Part shown: positions 26,488 to 35,191 of the stretch, piece after piece
Position numbering within the stretch: the stretch's first letter is position 1
How the letters are laid out: each line of letters opens with the position of its first letter
Made by a program: the position numbers and the translations under genes
Notes under the pieces: generated by a model
Told to the model about the DNA's origin: nothing
What the model saw: the letters and a program-made list of their open reading frames with translations, nothing else
Databases searched by the model: none
Source of the DNA: Ferruginibacter sp.
Lineage (GTDB): Bacteria > Bacteroidota > Bacteroidia > Chitinophagales > Chitinophagaceae
Direction: 5' to 3'
DNA: 64,000 nt
Assembly (NCBI GenBank): GCA_025963635.1
Contig: JAOQAK010000070.1
Span: 100,448 to 164,447 of the forward strand

Positions 26488-28146
26488 TTAATCATTTTTA
26501 TATAAAATCTGGTAATATTCATCCGCCATCCTGTTGCTGTCAAATTGCACCTGCACGTCATTCATACCATTTTTCACGATATCTCTCCATGTTTCTTTGT
26601 TATCATAATACAAAGGAAGAATTTGATTTTCAAGGATTTCGTACAGTTGGGTCAGGTCATATTCATCCTGTTCCTGTACATGAATGTTCTCGTAATCGAT
26701 GGGTGGTACCACAAAGCCGTTGTTACCATTGTTGATGAATTCGCATATCCATCCGTCATTGGTACTAAAATTAACTGCTCCATTCATAGCTGCCGTCATA
26801 CCACTTGTGCCACTCGCTTCCCTTGGCACCCGTGGGTTATTAAGCCAGACGTCGGCAGCCTGTTTCAGGCGTTTGCTTAAAGAGAGTTCGTAACCGACAC
26901 AAACTGCTACGTTTTTATACTGTTTGCTTAAATGCACCAGGTGATTGAAGTCGTTGATCGCGGGGTAATCCAGCGGGTAAGGCTTTCCGGCCCAGATGAT
27001 CTGCACCGGGTACTTGGTATTGCTCAATAAAGCTTCAAAGCGCTTATGATCACGGGTTAACAGTTCAGCTCTCTTGTAACCTGCAAAGCGGCGGGCCCAT
27101 ACAATGGTCAATACATCAGGATCCAATAGCTTACCTGTTTGGTCTGCTACGAGGTCCATTGCTCTTTTCTTCAAAAATCTTTTGCGATCATCGAACCAAA
27201 CATCGTTACCATCCAGTTTGGCTTTATACAATTGTTTGTCTGCCCAGTAAAGCCAGTTTTGCGCATTCGTAATGGCTTTAATTTCACAAATGCCGGGATA
27301 CTTGCCCCACATTTTGCGACTTACTTCGCCGTGTAACTGGGAAACGCCATTTGCTATTCTTGCAAAACGCAAAGCCGCGAGGGAATGGTTAAAAAGATCA
27401 TCGCTGATACCAGTAAGTTCTCTTACCTGGTCCAGGGGCATGCCGCAGAAATAACTCATCTTCTGGCACAAATAGATATCGTGCTTTTCATTTCCCGCTT
27501 CTTCAGGCGTGTGGGTGGTAAATACCAAACGTTTTTTTACCTCTTCAATATTTCCAAATTTCCTATAAAGGTAAAATGCTGCACTTAAGCCATGGGCTTC
27601 ATTCAAATGATACACTTCAGGACCAAAATTTATTTCGTCCATTAATTTTGCACCACCCACGCCAAGTAGAATAAATTGTGCAACTTTCGTAGCAACATTA
27701 CCATCATACAAGCGGTGAGTAATGGTTTGGGTTACATAATCATTCTCCGGTAAATCTGTGCTCAATAAGAACATTGGAGCACTGTTAAAGGTTGATGGAT
27801 TAAGGTACCATGCCTTTACCCAAATCGGGTGATCGTGAATATTGATCTGGAACTTGATCCCTGTATCTTCTAAAAAATTGTATATTTTTTCGTTCCATTG
27901 AACCTGCAGGGTTTGATCTGCATTGCGGGCCTGGTCATAATATCCGTATTTCCATAATATACCAATTCCCACAAGATTTTGTTTTAGTTCGTATGCACTG
28001 CGCATATGCGAACCCGATAAAAAGCCCAAGCCGCCACTGTAAATTTTTAAAGGTTGATGCACTGCGAATTCCATTGAAAAATAGGCAACTCGTTTACTGT
28101 AATTCTCGTTTACAGCATAAGGAACTTTGAAATTATTAAAACTCAT
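26488..28146 (-). CDS. GT35 alpha-glucan phosphorylase-like protein lacking PLP lysine
   Basis: A 552-residue cytoplasmic protein of the short alpha-glucan phosphorylase group (GT35). The N-terminus VAYFSMEFAVHQPLKIYSGGLGFLSG, the block YHLNEAHGLSAAFYL, TTHTPEEAGNEKHD, the ARRFAGYKRAELL stretch and VDVWLNNP-like VWLNNPRVPREASGTSGM are all in family order. In known phosphorylases the last motif is EASGTSGMK, whose Lys forms the PLP Schiff base; here the residue is Thr451 (codon ACG), giving GTSGMTAAMNGA. The RL-x-QE motif is also changed to KVAQF. It may therefore not be a phosphorolytic enzyme, although the annotation by family would be glycogen phosphorylase. It is transcribed alone and divergent from the agmatinase-like gene. 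Confidence 0.8.
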   Translation of the reverse strand: MSFNNFKVPYAVNENYSKRVAYFSMEFAVHQPLKIYSGGLGFLSGSHMRSAYELKQNLVGIGILWKYGYYDQARNADQTLQVQWNEKIYNFLEDTGIKFQINIHDHPIWVKAWYLNPSTFNSAPMFLLSTDLPENDYVTQTITHRLYDGNVATKVAQFILLGVGGAKLMDEINFGPEVYHLNEAHGLSAAFYLYRKFGNIEEVKKRLVFTTHTPEEAGNEKHDIYLCQKMSYFCGMPLDQVRELTGISDDLFNHSLAALRFARIANGVSQLHGEVSRKMWGKYPGICEIKAITNAQNWLYWADKQLYKAKLDGNDVWFDDRKRFLKKRAMDLVADQTGKLLDPDVLTIVWARRFAGYKRAELLTRDHKRFEALLSNTKYPVQIIWAGKPYPLDYPAINDFNHLVHLSKQYKNVAVCVGYELSLSKRLKQAADVWLNNPRVPREASGTSGMTAAMNGAVNFSTNDGWICEFINNGNNGFVVPPIDYENIHVQEQDEYDLTQLYEILENQILPLYYDNKETWRDIVKNGMNDVQVQFDSNRMADEYYQILYKND

Positions 28147-28281
28147 AAATACAATTAATTTAAATAGGACTGCAAGATAAAGGGAATTTTCAGGAAATCG
28201 GGAGGATTGACTATAATTATTGTGTCATCTGAACACAATAGGTTAACCTCAGACCTTCTCAATTACATTCAAAATATTTGT

Positions 28282-28289
28282 TACATTTG
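28282..28289 (+). promoter_or_regulatory. -7 element TACATTTG before the agmatinase-like gene
   Basis: An exact TAnnTTTG box 41 nt before the ATG at 28331. No TTG lies at the expected distance, so only half of the promoter is supported. Confidence 0.45.
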
Positions 28290-28330
28290 GAACGAGCTTT
28301 TTAGTCAAACGTAAAGATTATTGATTTATT

Positions 28331-29125
28331 ATGATTAAGGTAATAGGAATTCCATTTGATTCAAACTCTTCCTTTTTGAAAGGTCCTGCATATGCTCCCA
28401 CGAGGATTGGTTTAATGGAATATGAAGGTTCTTCCAATGCCTATTCTGAAATGGGGAAAGAAATCATCAAAGGCAAAAGCTATGAAGACCTTGGCAATAT
28501 TGCGTTTAATGGCGCCAATTCAGCAGATGCATTTACGATCATAAAACAATCCATCGCTGCACAACTCCTGCAGCCGTTTAAAATCTTTTGTTATGGTGGC
28601 GATCATTCAGTTTCTTACCCTGTAATTGATGCATTTAGTGAAAAGTATACCAATTTACATGTGCTCCATCTTGATGCTCACGCCGATCTGTACGAAAATT
28701 TCTACAACAATCCCTATTCACATGCCTCGCCTTTCGCCAGGTTGCTGGAAAAGGGCAAAATAAAATCCCTTACTCAAGTGGGTATCCGTACGCTCAACCG
28801 GCATCAAAGAGACCAGGCGAATAAATATGGAGTAAATATCGTTGAGATGAGAAAATTCAATTCCGACTTTTTAAAAACATTGCAATCGCCTTTGTATGTT
28901 TCACTGGACATTGATGTGCTGGATCCTGCATTCGCACCCGGTGTTTCTCACCATGAACCCGGAGGGTTGAGCACCAGGGAATTAATCACCATCATTCAAA
29001 ATATCGAAGTAGAAATCGTAGGGGCTGACCTCGTGGAATATAATCCCATAAGAGATATCAATAACATGACTGCGATGGTGTGTTACAAACTCTTTAAAGA
29101 ACTGATCGATAAAATGTCGAAGTGA
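28331..29125 (+). CDS. Ureohydrolase (agmatinase/arginase family)
   Basis: A 264-residue cytoplasmic dimanganese enzyme of the arginase/agmatinase/formimidoylglutamase family, which hydrolyses a guanidino group to release urea or formamide. All metal-ligand motifs are present: YGGDHSVSYP near residue 92, HLDAHADLY near residue 115, and SLDIDVLDPAFAPGVSHHEPGG near residues 195-216. The SxDxDxxDP block and PGG ending resemble agmatinase rather than arginase, but substrate cannot be fixed from these motifs. No polyamine or arginine gene is next to it. A manganese uptake operon follows 260 bp downstream, a suggestive neighbour for a Mn enzyme. Confidence 0.88.
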   Translation: MIKVIGIPFDSNSSFLKGPAYAPTRIGLMEYEGSSNAYSEMGKEIIKGKSYEDLGNIAFNGANSADAFTIIKQSIAAQLLQPFKIFCYGGDHSVSYPVIDAFSEKYTNLHVLHLDAHADLYENFYNNPYSHASPFARLLEKGKIKSLTQVGIRTLNRHQRDQANKYGVNIVEMRKFNSDFLKTLQSPLYVSLDIDVLDPAFAPGVSHHEPGGLSTRELITIIQNIEVEIVGADLVEYNPIRDINNMTAMVCYKLFKELIDKMSK

Positions 29126-29335
29126 GGTTCGCCTATTAAATTATTCTCTTGTAACATCATCCTGAGCTAACCTTTGAAGTGTAATTGCTACTTTTAAGTA
29201 AACCTGGGCTTCAGACCTTTTCGCTGCTCATCTATTTGAAATCACATCTTCTACTCCCCCTAACAGTATTGAAACAGTACTCCGTGGTGGTGCTATGGCG
29301 CTGCCTGTGCCAGCTTTCTTCGGGTCAAATACATT

Positions 29336-29385
29336 TTGGAAAAATGATATTTATTTTTTAGGTTTGTCTAAATTTTTATTTAGAC
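29336..29385 (+). promoter_or_regulatory. Promoter overlapped by an MntR-type operator
   Basis: TTG (29336-29338) and TAGGTTTG (29359-29366) with a 20-bp spacer form a full Bacteroidota promoter. Overlapping its last base is a perfect inverted repeat: GTCTAAAT (29366-29373), TTTT, ATTTAGAC (29378-29385). It sits across the predicted transcription start and 3 nt before the regulator's ATG. By position and symmetry it is the likely operator for autorepression by the downstream DtxR/MntR protein. Confidence 0.75.
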
Positions 29386-29388
29386 GCC

Positions 29389-30048
29389 ATGAACTTCTCG
29401 ATTTCCGAAGAAAACTATATCAAGAGTATTTATCACCTGCAGCAGCAAACGGATACTGTTACCACTAATTCACTCGCGAATGAACTGCAAACCAGGCCGG
29501 CTTCCGTTACCGATATGCTTAAAAAGCTCCAGGTAAAAAACCTGTTGGAATATGAAAAATACAAAGGCTTCCGGCTGAATGCTACCGGTAATAAAGTTGC
29601 GCTCAATATTGTAAGAAGACACAGGCTTTGGGAATATTTTTTAGTTACCAAGCTTGGCTTTGAATGGGATAAGGTGCACGCTATTGCTGAGGAACTGGAA
29701 CATATCAGCAGCAAAGACCTGATTCAAAAACTTGATAATTTCCTTAATTACCCGCAAACTGACCCGCATGGCGACCCCATCCCGGATGTACACGGTAAAA
29801 TACCGGTAATCAGGCAGGTGAGCATCGCCGAAGTGCCGGTTAAAAAAAATGTAACGGTTAGTTCTGTAGGGAATCAATCTCCGGAAATGCTGGAATTGTT
29901 AGACCATTATCATATCGGAATCGGAACATCACTGAAGGTAACCATGCGTTTTAGCTTTGATGGGTCCGTTGAAATTAAGGTATTAAAACAGGCTGCCTGT
30001 ATTATTAGTGAGCAGGTAGCGAAAAATATTTTTGTTTATCATGATTAA
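29389..30048 (+). CDS. DtxR/MntR-family metal-dependent repressor
   Basis: A 219-residue DNA-binding regulator. Residues 1-60 form the winged helix (NFSISEENYIKSIYHLQQ, then TRPASVTDMLKKLQVKNLL as the recognition region), residues 65-140 the metal-binding dimerisation domain (RRHRLWEYFLVTKLGFEWDKVHAIAEELEHISS and PQTDPHGDPIP), and the last 75 residues a FeoA/SH3-like domain. The DPHGDPIP motif is standard in MntR/IdeR proteins. With Mn2+ bound it should repress transcription. The neighbouring NRAMP gene and the palindromic operator argue for manganese rather than iron. The stop overlaps the start of the transporter gene by 8 bp. Confidence 0.9.
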   Translation: MNFSISEENYIKSIYHLQQQTDTVTTNSLANELQTRPASVTDMLKKLQVKNLLEYEKYKGFRLNATGNKVALNIVRRHRLWEYFLVTKLGFEWDKVHAIAEELEHISSKDLIQKLDNFLNYPQTDPHGDPIPDVHGKIPVIRQVSIAEVPVKKNVTVSSVGNQSPEMLELLDHYHIGIGTSLKVTMRFSFDGSVEIKVLKQAACIISEQVAKNIFVYHD

Positions 30049-31918
30049 ATATTCAGCTACCGACACTTCGCTAAGCGAAGTACACCAAACGATCGATACC
30101 ACAGCAAAGAAAAGAGGATGGCGTAGGATGTTATCCTTTCTTGGACCCGCCTATCTTGTAAGTGTCGGATACATGGACCCCGGCAACTGGGCTACCGATC
30201 TGGCCGGGGGCAGCAAATTCGGATACAGTCTTATTTGGGTGCTGTTAATGAGCAACCTAATGGCTTTGTTGCTACAGGGGCTATCTGCGAGGCTCGGCAT
30301 CGTAAGAGGGCGTGATTTGGCGCAGGCTAACAGGGAAGCATACCCCAGGTATATAAATTTCCTGTTGTACCTGCTGGCAGAGATCGCCATTGCAGCCTGC
30401 GACCTTGCAGAAGTGCTGGGTATGGCTATTGGTATTCAATTGCTAACCGGATTACCATTGATATGGGGCGTATCCATTACCGTACTGGATACCTTTCTAT
30501 TATTGTACCTGCAAAAAATGGGCATGCGTAAGATGGAAGCTTTTATTATCACCCTGGTGGCAATCGTAGCGGTTTCTTTTTTAATTGAAATCATTTTTGC
30601 GAAACCGGAAATAGGTGAAATTGCCCGGGGATTTATTCCCTCCGCATTAAATGATGAAGCATTGTATATCGGCATTGGCATCATTGGCGCCACGGTGATG
30701 CCCCATAATCTATACCTGCATTCGGCCCTGGTACAAACCAGGAAGATTGATCGGACCGATACCGGCATAAAGCGGGCGTTAAGATTTAACAGGGTAGATA
30801 CTACCATTGCGCTCAACCTTGCCTTTTTTGTAAATGCGGCGATATTAATTTTGGCAGCTACAGTGTTCTTTAAAACAGGCAATTCACAGGTGGCAGAAAT
30901 TAAAGAAGCTCACAGGCTGTTACCCGGATTTTTAGGGAATTTGGCTCCCAAACTTTTTGCGATTGCATTGATCGCCGCAGGGCAAAGCAGCACAATAACA
31001 GGAACTTTAGCGGGCCAGATCATTATGGAAGGTTATTTAAGTTTAAGAATTAGTCCCTGGGTAAGGCGATTGGTAACGAGGCTGCTGGCCATTATACCAG
31101 CCTTGCTGGTGATCATTATTTATGGAGAGGAAAGAGTAGATGCCCTGCTGGTATTAAGCCAGGTAATTTTGAGCCTGCAATTGGGCTTTGCAGTTATTCC
31201 GCTGATACATTTTGTGAGTGATAAAAAAACGATGGGTAATTTTGTAATTACACCACTTACAAAAACCGCCGCATGGCTGATAGCCACTATCCTTGTTTTC
31301 CTGAATTTGAAAATGCTGATCAATGAAACCTCCGGCGTATTTCTTGCTGATGCGCTGCTCCCCAAAATTATCTTATCTTTTTTAGGATTGCTGTTCCTCG
31401 CCTTGCTGGTGTATATCCTGTTCTCCCCTGTTTTTAATAAAATAAAGAAAGCCGGATCAATCCTGATGCACCCCGACGTAAATGTGATCAATAACCTGGT
31501 GATCCCGGAGTTTAAAAATATTGCCATTGCTTTAGATTATACCGAAAATGATCAAAAGTTAATTGCATTTGCTATCGGGCAGGGAAAGGAAAATACCCGT
31601 TTCATATTGGTGCATGTGGTGGAAAGTGCTTCTGCAAAGCTACTGGGTAATTTTAGCGATGATTATGAAACCAGGAAGGATACTGAAAGAATGGATTGGT
31701 ATGTTAGCCAATTGCAGCAACGCGGCCTGGTGACAGAAGGTTTCATCGGATTCACAAGCAGGGCAAAAGAAATTGTAAGGATCGTAAAAGAAAAGAATGC
31801 AGATATGTTGGTTGTAGGTGCTCACGGACATACGGGACTAAAGGATTTCATTTACGGCGAAACAGTAAACACAGTGCGGCATGAATTGAAAATCCCTGTT
31901 TTGATAGTAAATATTTAG
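30041..31918 (+). CDS. NRAMP Mn/Fe transporter fused to a UspA domain
   Basis: A 625-residue protein. Residues 1-440 or so are an NRAMP proton-coupled divalent metal importer in the inner membrane: DPGNWATDLAGG in TM1 carries the metal-binding DPG motif, and MPHNLYLHSALVQTR in TM6 carries the MPH motif. Residues 480-625 are a cytoplasmic universal-stress (UspA) domain ending in VVGAHGHTGLKDFIYGETVNTV, the ATP-binding GxxG-x9-G(S/T)-type motif. The ATG at 30041 overlaps the end of the regulator gene by 8 bp, so the two are translationally coupled. A TTG at 30032 is an alternative start. The fusion suggests nucleotide or stress control of transport, which is inference. Confidence 0.93.
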   Translation: MIKYSATDTSLSEVHQTIDTTAKKRGWRRMLSFLGPAYLVSVGYMDPGNWATDLAGGSKFGYSLIWVLLMSNLMALLLQGLSARLGIVRGRDLAQANREAYPRYINFLLYLLAEIAIAACDLAEVLGMAIGIQLLTGLPLIWGVSITVLDTFLLLYLQKMGMRKMEAFIITLVAIVAVSFLIEIIFAKPEIGEIARGFIPSALNDEALYIGIGIIGATVMPHNLYLHSALVQTRKIDRTDTGIKRALRFNRVDTTIALNLAFFVNAAILILAATVFFKTGNSQVAEIKEAHRLLPGFLGNLAPKLFAIALIAAGQSSTITGTLAGQIIMEGYLSLRISPWVRRLVTRLLAIIPALLVIIIYGEERVDALLVLSQVILSLQLGFAVIPLIHFVSDKKTMGNFVITPLTKTAAWLIATILVFLNLKMLINETSGVFLADALLPKIILSFLGLLFLALLVYILFSPVFNKIKKAGSILMHPDVNVINNLVIPEFKNIAIALDYTENDQKLIAFAIGQGKENTRFILVHVVESASAKLLGNFSDDYETRKDTERMDWYVSQLQQRGLVTEGFIGFTSRAKEIVRIVKEKNADMLVVGAHGHTGLKDFIYGETVNTVRHELKIPVLIVNI

Positions 31919-31952
31919 CAGAAACTGGCGCCGATACACTATTATTGCTGCA

Positions 31953-32540
31953 TCATTCTTTTATTGCCAATGCAAGCTGCCCGCTGATTTTCTCATCCCA
32001 TTCGGACTGTTTTTGCGGGATGCGGCTATGGCTGGTTTCCGCATCATATCTATCCTGGACTTCCGTTAACTCAGCTGCAGTCTGGTTGTATATTTTTTCG
32101 ATCAGTGCGGCATAATTTGAATTGGTGAAATCAGCCTTCCGGAGATTGCGTATAAACTGGCGGGTATGTATGAATGCAATATCAAAATGTTTTTGTTCGT
32201 GGTTGAGGATATAAGGTGTTTTGTTACCCGGTTTTACCCAGGAATCCCTTTTTGCAAAACTACAACTGACCGATATCACCAGCTGGGAAGTATTCTCGAT
32301 GCTGCGAAACATTAGTTTTACTCCAAAGCCGGCATTCGTGAGGGCTGCAGCATCGCTTGCTTCTACGGATTTGCCTTTAAAATCATCCCAGCTAAGTAAT
32401 TTACCTGGCTGGTAAAAAATAATATTGCTGTTATTAGTCCCATCGCCGGTTACGTAATTAACCACCACACTTAATTTCTGCGCAGATAATATCATCGAGT
32501 TAAGGATAATGTAGGCAAGAAGAATTAATTTCTTATTCAT
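31953..32540 (-). CDS. DUF922-type secreted putative Zn-protease
   Basis: A 195-residue protein with a signal peptide (MNKKLILLAYIILNSMILSAQ). It resembles the DUF922 family: GKLLSWDDFKGKS, a beta-rich core, and NHEQKHFDIAFIHTRQF near residue 115, which holds a HExxH zinc motif (HEQKH), then YDAETSHSRIPQKQSEWDEKI at the end. It is small, so proteolytic activity is only suggested by the motif. It is convergent with the NRAMP gene, whose stop is 35 bp away, and has no obvious operon partner. Confidence 0.72.
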   Translation of the reverse strand: MNKKLILLAYIILNSMILSAQKLSVVVNYVTGDGTNNSNIIFYQPGKLLSWDDFKGKSVEASDAAALTNAGFGVKLMFRSIENTSQLVISVSCSFAKRDSWVKPGNKTPYILNHEQKHFDIAFIHTRQFIRNLRKADFTNSNYAALIEKIYNQTAAELTEVQDRYDAETSHSRIPQKQSEWDEKISGQLALAIKE

Positions 32541-32759
32541 AGCAGGATTAAACGATCAATGATGCCTTAAGTTGTGTTTGAAGAAAAATTGGGTTTCTAT
32601 TAACAGGTGAGGGTGTTTCGGTTTAAAGTTTAAGGTGTTTTCAATCGCAAAGTAAAATGAACACAGGTGCATCAATACAGATCAGTTGAATAAGGTTATC
32701 CTGACTTAAAACATCAACCTTCGACTATCATCAATTACAAATTAGAGCCGCAGGCTAAA

Positions 32760-33986
32760 CTAATTCTCAACATAATTCAAGTCCTTGCCAAATGTTTCTT
32801 CCGTAAACCAGGCAGCTACCCAACTGATCACCATTACAATTACTCCGGTCATCCATCCCGCGGTAATGTAACTGCCGGTGGCGGACTGTAGGCCTTTGAA
32901 TAACACGATTAGCAATGGCAAGGCACCCCTAACCATATTAGGCACTGTGGTGGCGGCTGTTGCCCGTAAATTGGTTCCGAATTGCTCGGCAGCCATGGTA
33001 ACAAATATGGCCCAGAAACCTGTACTGAATCCAAGGGCCGCACAAATCACATACATGCCAGCAGCACTGCCGCTTTGCTGTGTAAAATAAAAAAATATCG
33101 AGATCATTGTAAGGATGTAAAAAATAAACAGCGCTTTTTTCCTGCTCCTTAACCAATGACTGACAAAGCCGACCATCACATCCGCTATAGCGATTCCCAC
33201 ATAGGCAACCATCGTCGATTTTTTGGGTAAAACTTCTTCGGAGAGACCGAATGCCACGGCAAAATCGTTTGAAAAAGCAACCAAAATACCAATCACATAC
33301 CAGGTAGGAAGGCCAATTAATATCGCAAATAAATATTTTCTAAAACGCTGTTTATCTGTAAAGAACATCAAAAAATTTCCCCGTTGCACACTTTGCTGTT
33401 TCAATTTGCTGAACATGCTGCTTTCGAACACGGATATGCGTAACAGCAAAAGGCAAAACCCTAATCCCCCACCGATAAAATAACAGATTCTCCAGTTGAA
33501 ATTTTGCGAGATGAAATATGCCACTACAGCTCCTGTGAGGCCAATTCCGGCCACAAAAGAAGTACTCAGTCCCCTTTTTTCTTTACTCACCAACTCGGAT
33601 ACCAGCGTAATGCCTGCACCCAGCTCGCCAGCCAAACCGATACCGGCAACAAATCTTGTAAGAGCATATTGGTTGGGAGTTTGTACAAACCCGTTGATGA
33701 TATTAGCAACAGAGTACAGGATAATGGATCCAAACAAAACACTCAACCTACCCTTTTTATCTCCCATCATACCCCAGATAATGCCACCTACCAAAAGCCC
33801 GATCATCTGTATGCTGATAATAAATTCCCCTTCCGATTTAACCTGTACAGTAGTAAGCCCAAGTTCTTTTAAACTTTCCACCCGTACAATTTGAAAAAGA
33901 AGCAGGTCGTAAATATCAACAAAATATCCAAGGGCTGCCACCAGGACTGTAATATTGAAAATCGCATTGGATTGTTTATTCATCAT
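32760..33986 (-). CDS. MFS metabolite:proton symporter
   Basis: A 408-residue inner-membrane permease with about 12 segments, of the metabolite:H+ symporter-like branch (sialate, alpha-ketoglutarate and sugar transporters). Motif A is visible as GMMGDKKGRLSVLFG and motif of TM4-5 as RFVAGIGLAGELGAGITLVSEL; the TM1 segment ALGYFVDIYDLLLF is characteristic. Substrate unknown. The start codon follows the stop of the upstream DedA gene with no gap (33987), so the two are cotranscribed and translationally coupled. Confidence 0.85.
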   Translation of the reverse strand: MMNKQSNAIFNITVLVAALGYFVDIYDLLLFQIVRVESLKELGLTTVQVKSEGEFIISIQMIGLLVGGIIWGMMGDKKGRLSVLFGSIILYSVANIINGFVQTPNQYALTRFVAGIGLAGELGAGITLVSELVSKEKRGLSTSFVAGIGLTGAVVAYFISQNFNWRICYFIGGGLGFCLLLLRISVFESSMFSKLKQQSVQRGNFLMFFTDKQRFRKYLFAILIGLPTWYVIGILVAFSNDFAVAFGLSEEVLPKKSTMVAYVGIAIADVMVGFVSHWLRSRKKALFIFYILTMISIFFYFTQQSGSAAGMYVICAALGFSTGFWAIFVTMAAEQFGTNLRATAATTVPNMVRGALPLLIVLFKGLQSATGSYITAGWMTGVIVMVISWVAAWFTEETFGKDLNYVEN

Positions 33987-34973
33987 TTACTTTACAGGTT
34001 GGCTTTTTAAAGGTTCTTTTTGTTTACCAAAAATCAATTTAATTAATATTGGCGCAGTAGTAACTAAGATGATGCCAATAACAATCAATTCGAGGTGGTC
34101 TTTGAGGTTGAAGCCAAATTCGCTCAGTATCCATTGCTGCAGAAAATGGCCAGCCAAAATCATGCTTGCCACCCATGCAATACAGCCTATGATATTGAAA
34201 AAAGTAAACTTTGCTTTCGGCATTTGTACGATACCTGAAACGATGGGTGCAAATGTGCGGATGATGGGCAGGAATCTTGCAATTACAATTGCACCTCCTC
34301 CGTGTTTATCATAGAATTCCTGCGCCTGGTATAAATATTTTTGTTTAAACAATAGATTGTCTTTCCAATGAAACATCGCTGGCCCAATTTTTTTACCAAA
34401 CCAGTAGCCGGATGAATTGCCCAGGAACCCGGCAACGGTTACCAACGAGATGATCACCAATAGGTCGAGCCAGTTATTCTGCACGCCACCCATACCCACT
34501 AATTTTAAGAATTCGTGGCCAAGATTTTTTGAATAGATACCAGCCACAAATAAAAGGCTGTCGCCCGGTAAAAAGAAACCCGCAAACAAACCTGTTTCAG
34601 CAAAAATGATAAATAGCAACAGCCACAAACCGCCATACACAATGTAGAACATAGGATTAACAAGGTCCTTCCACGAAAATTCTTTGTACATGGCAATGCT
34701 GCTACCGTCAACCAACGAGGAAGCTGGGACCGTAAGATCACGATAATTTTGGGCCTTCAAAATAATTGAATCGGCACCGCTGATATCGAGCATACAGGTG
34801 CCATCCGGAGCTAATTTAATTTCGGTTGTTTTGCCATTATCTGTAATAGAAAATTTAGAAACAGATGCTTCGTACTGATTGACAACTTTTATTTTGACAG
34901 GAGTGGCTTGCGACAACAACGGGAAAACAAGTAATGCGATATATATGTAAAAACAGGCGTTGATTTTTTTCAT
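33987..34973 (-). CDS. DedA/VTT-family membrane protein with N-terminal periplasmic domain
   Basis: A 328-residue protein. Residues 1-23 are a signal peptide ending SQA; residues 24-100 form an exported beta-rich segment (TPVKIKVVNQYEASVSKFSI and so on); residues 110-310 are the DedA domain (AETGLFAGFFLPGDSLLF near the start, then GYWFGKKIGPAMFHWK and ARFLPIIRTFAPIVSGI, the most conserved DedA motif). DedA proteins flip polyprenyl phosphate or phospholipids across the inner membrane. Ordinary DedA proteins (about 200 residues) lack the exported N-terminal domain. It is the first gene of a two-gene unit with the MFS permease. Confidence 0.85.
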   Translation of the reverse strand: MKKINACFYIYIALLVFPLLSQATPVKIKVVNQYEASVSKFSITDNGKTTEIKLAPDGTCMLDISGADSIILKAQNYRDLTVPASSLVDGSSIAMYKEFSWKDLVNPMFYIVYGGLWLLLFIIFAETGLFAGFFLPGDSLLFVAGIYSKNLGHEFLKLVGMGGVQNNWLDLLVIISLVTVAGFLGNSSGYWFGKKIGPAMFHWKDNLLFKQKYLYQAQEFYDKHGGGAIVIARFLPIIRTFAPIVSGIVQMPKAKFTFFNIIGCIAWVASMILAGHFLQQWILSEFGFNLKDHLELIVIGIILVTTAPILIKLIFGKQKEPLKSQPVK

Positions 34974-35191
34974 GAAAATGTTTTGTACCAGTTATAGTCT
35001 TCGATAGATTTTATAAAATGGAAATAACGTTTATGAATAGCCTTTGTGGGAAATAAGTCACGGGCTTTTCCAATATGTTAGCAATGGTAATTTGCAGGAA
35101 TTTATTGTTTGTATGACTTACCCGGAATCACACCTGTCTCTTATTAATCCAGTCATAATATCAAGCCATGTCAATTTTTTAAAAGTTAAAA

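Noticed and set aside
29252..29310. Reading frame with GGAMALPVPAFF resembling the end of a penicillin-binding protein
   Set aside because: Too short and interrupted for a claim; likely chance similarity just upstream of the mntR promoter.
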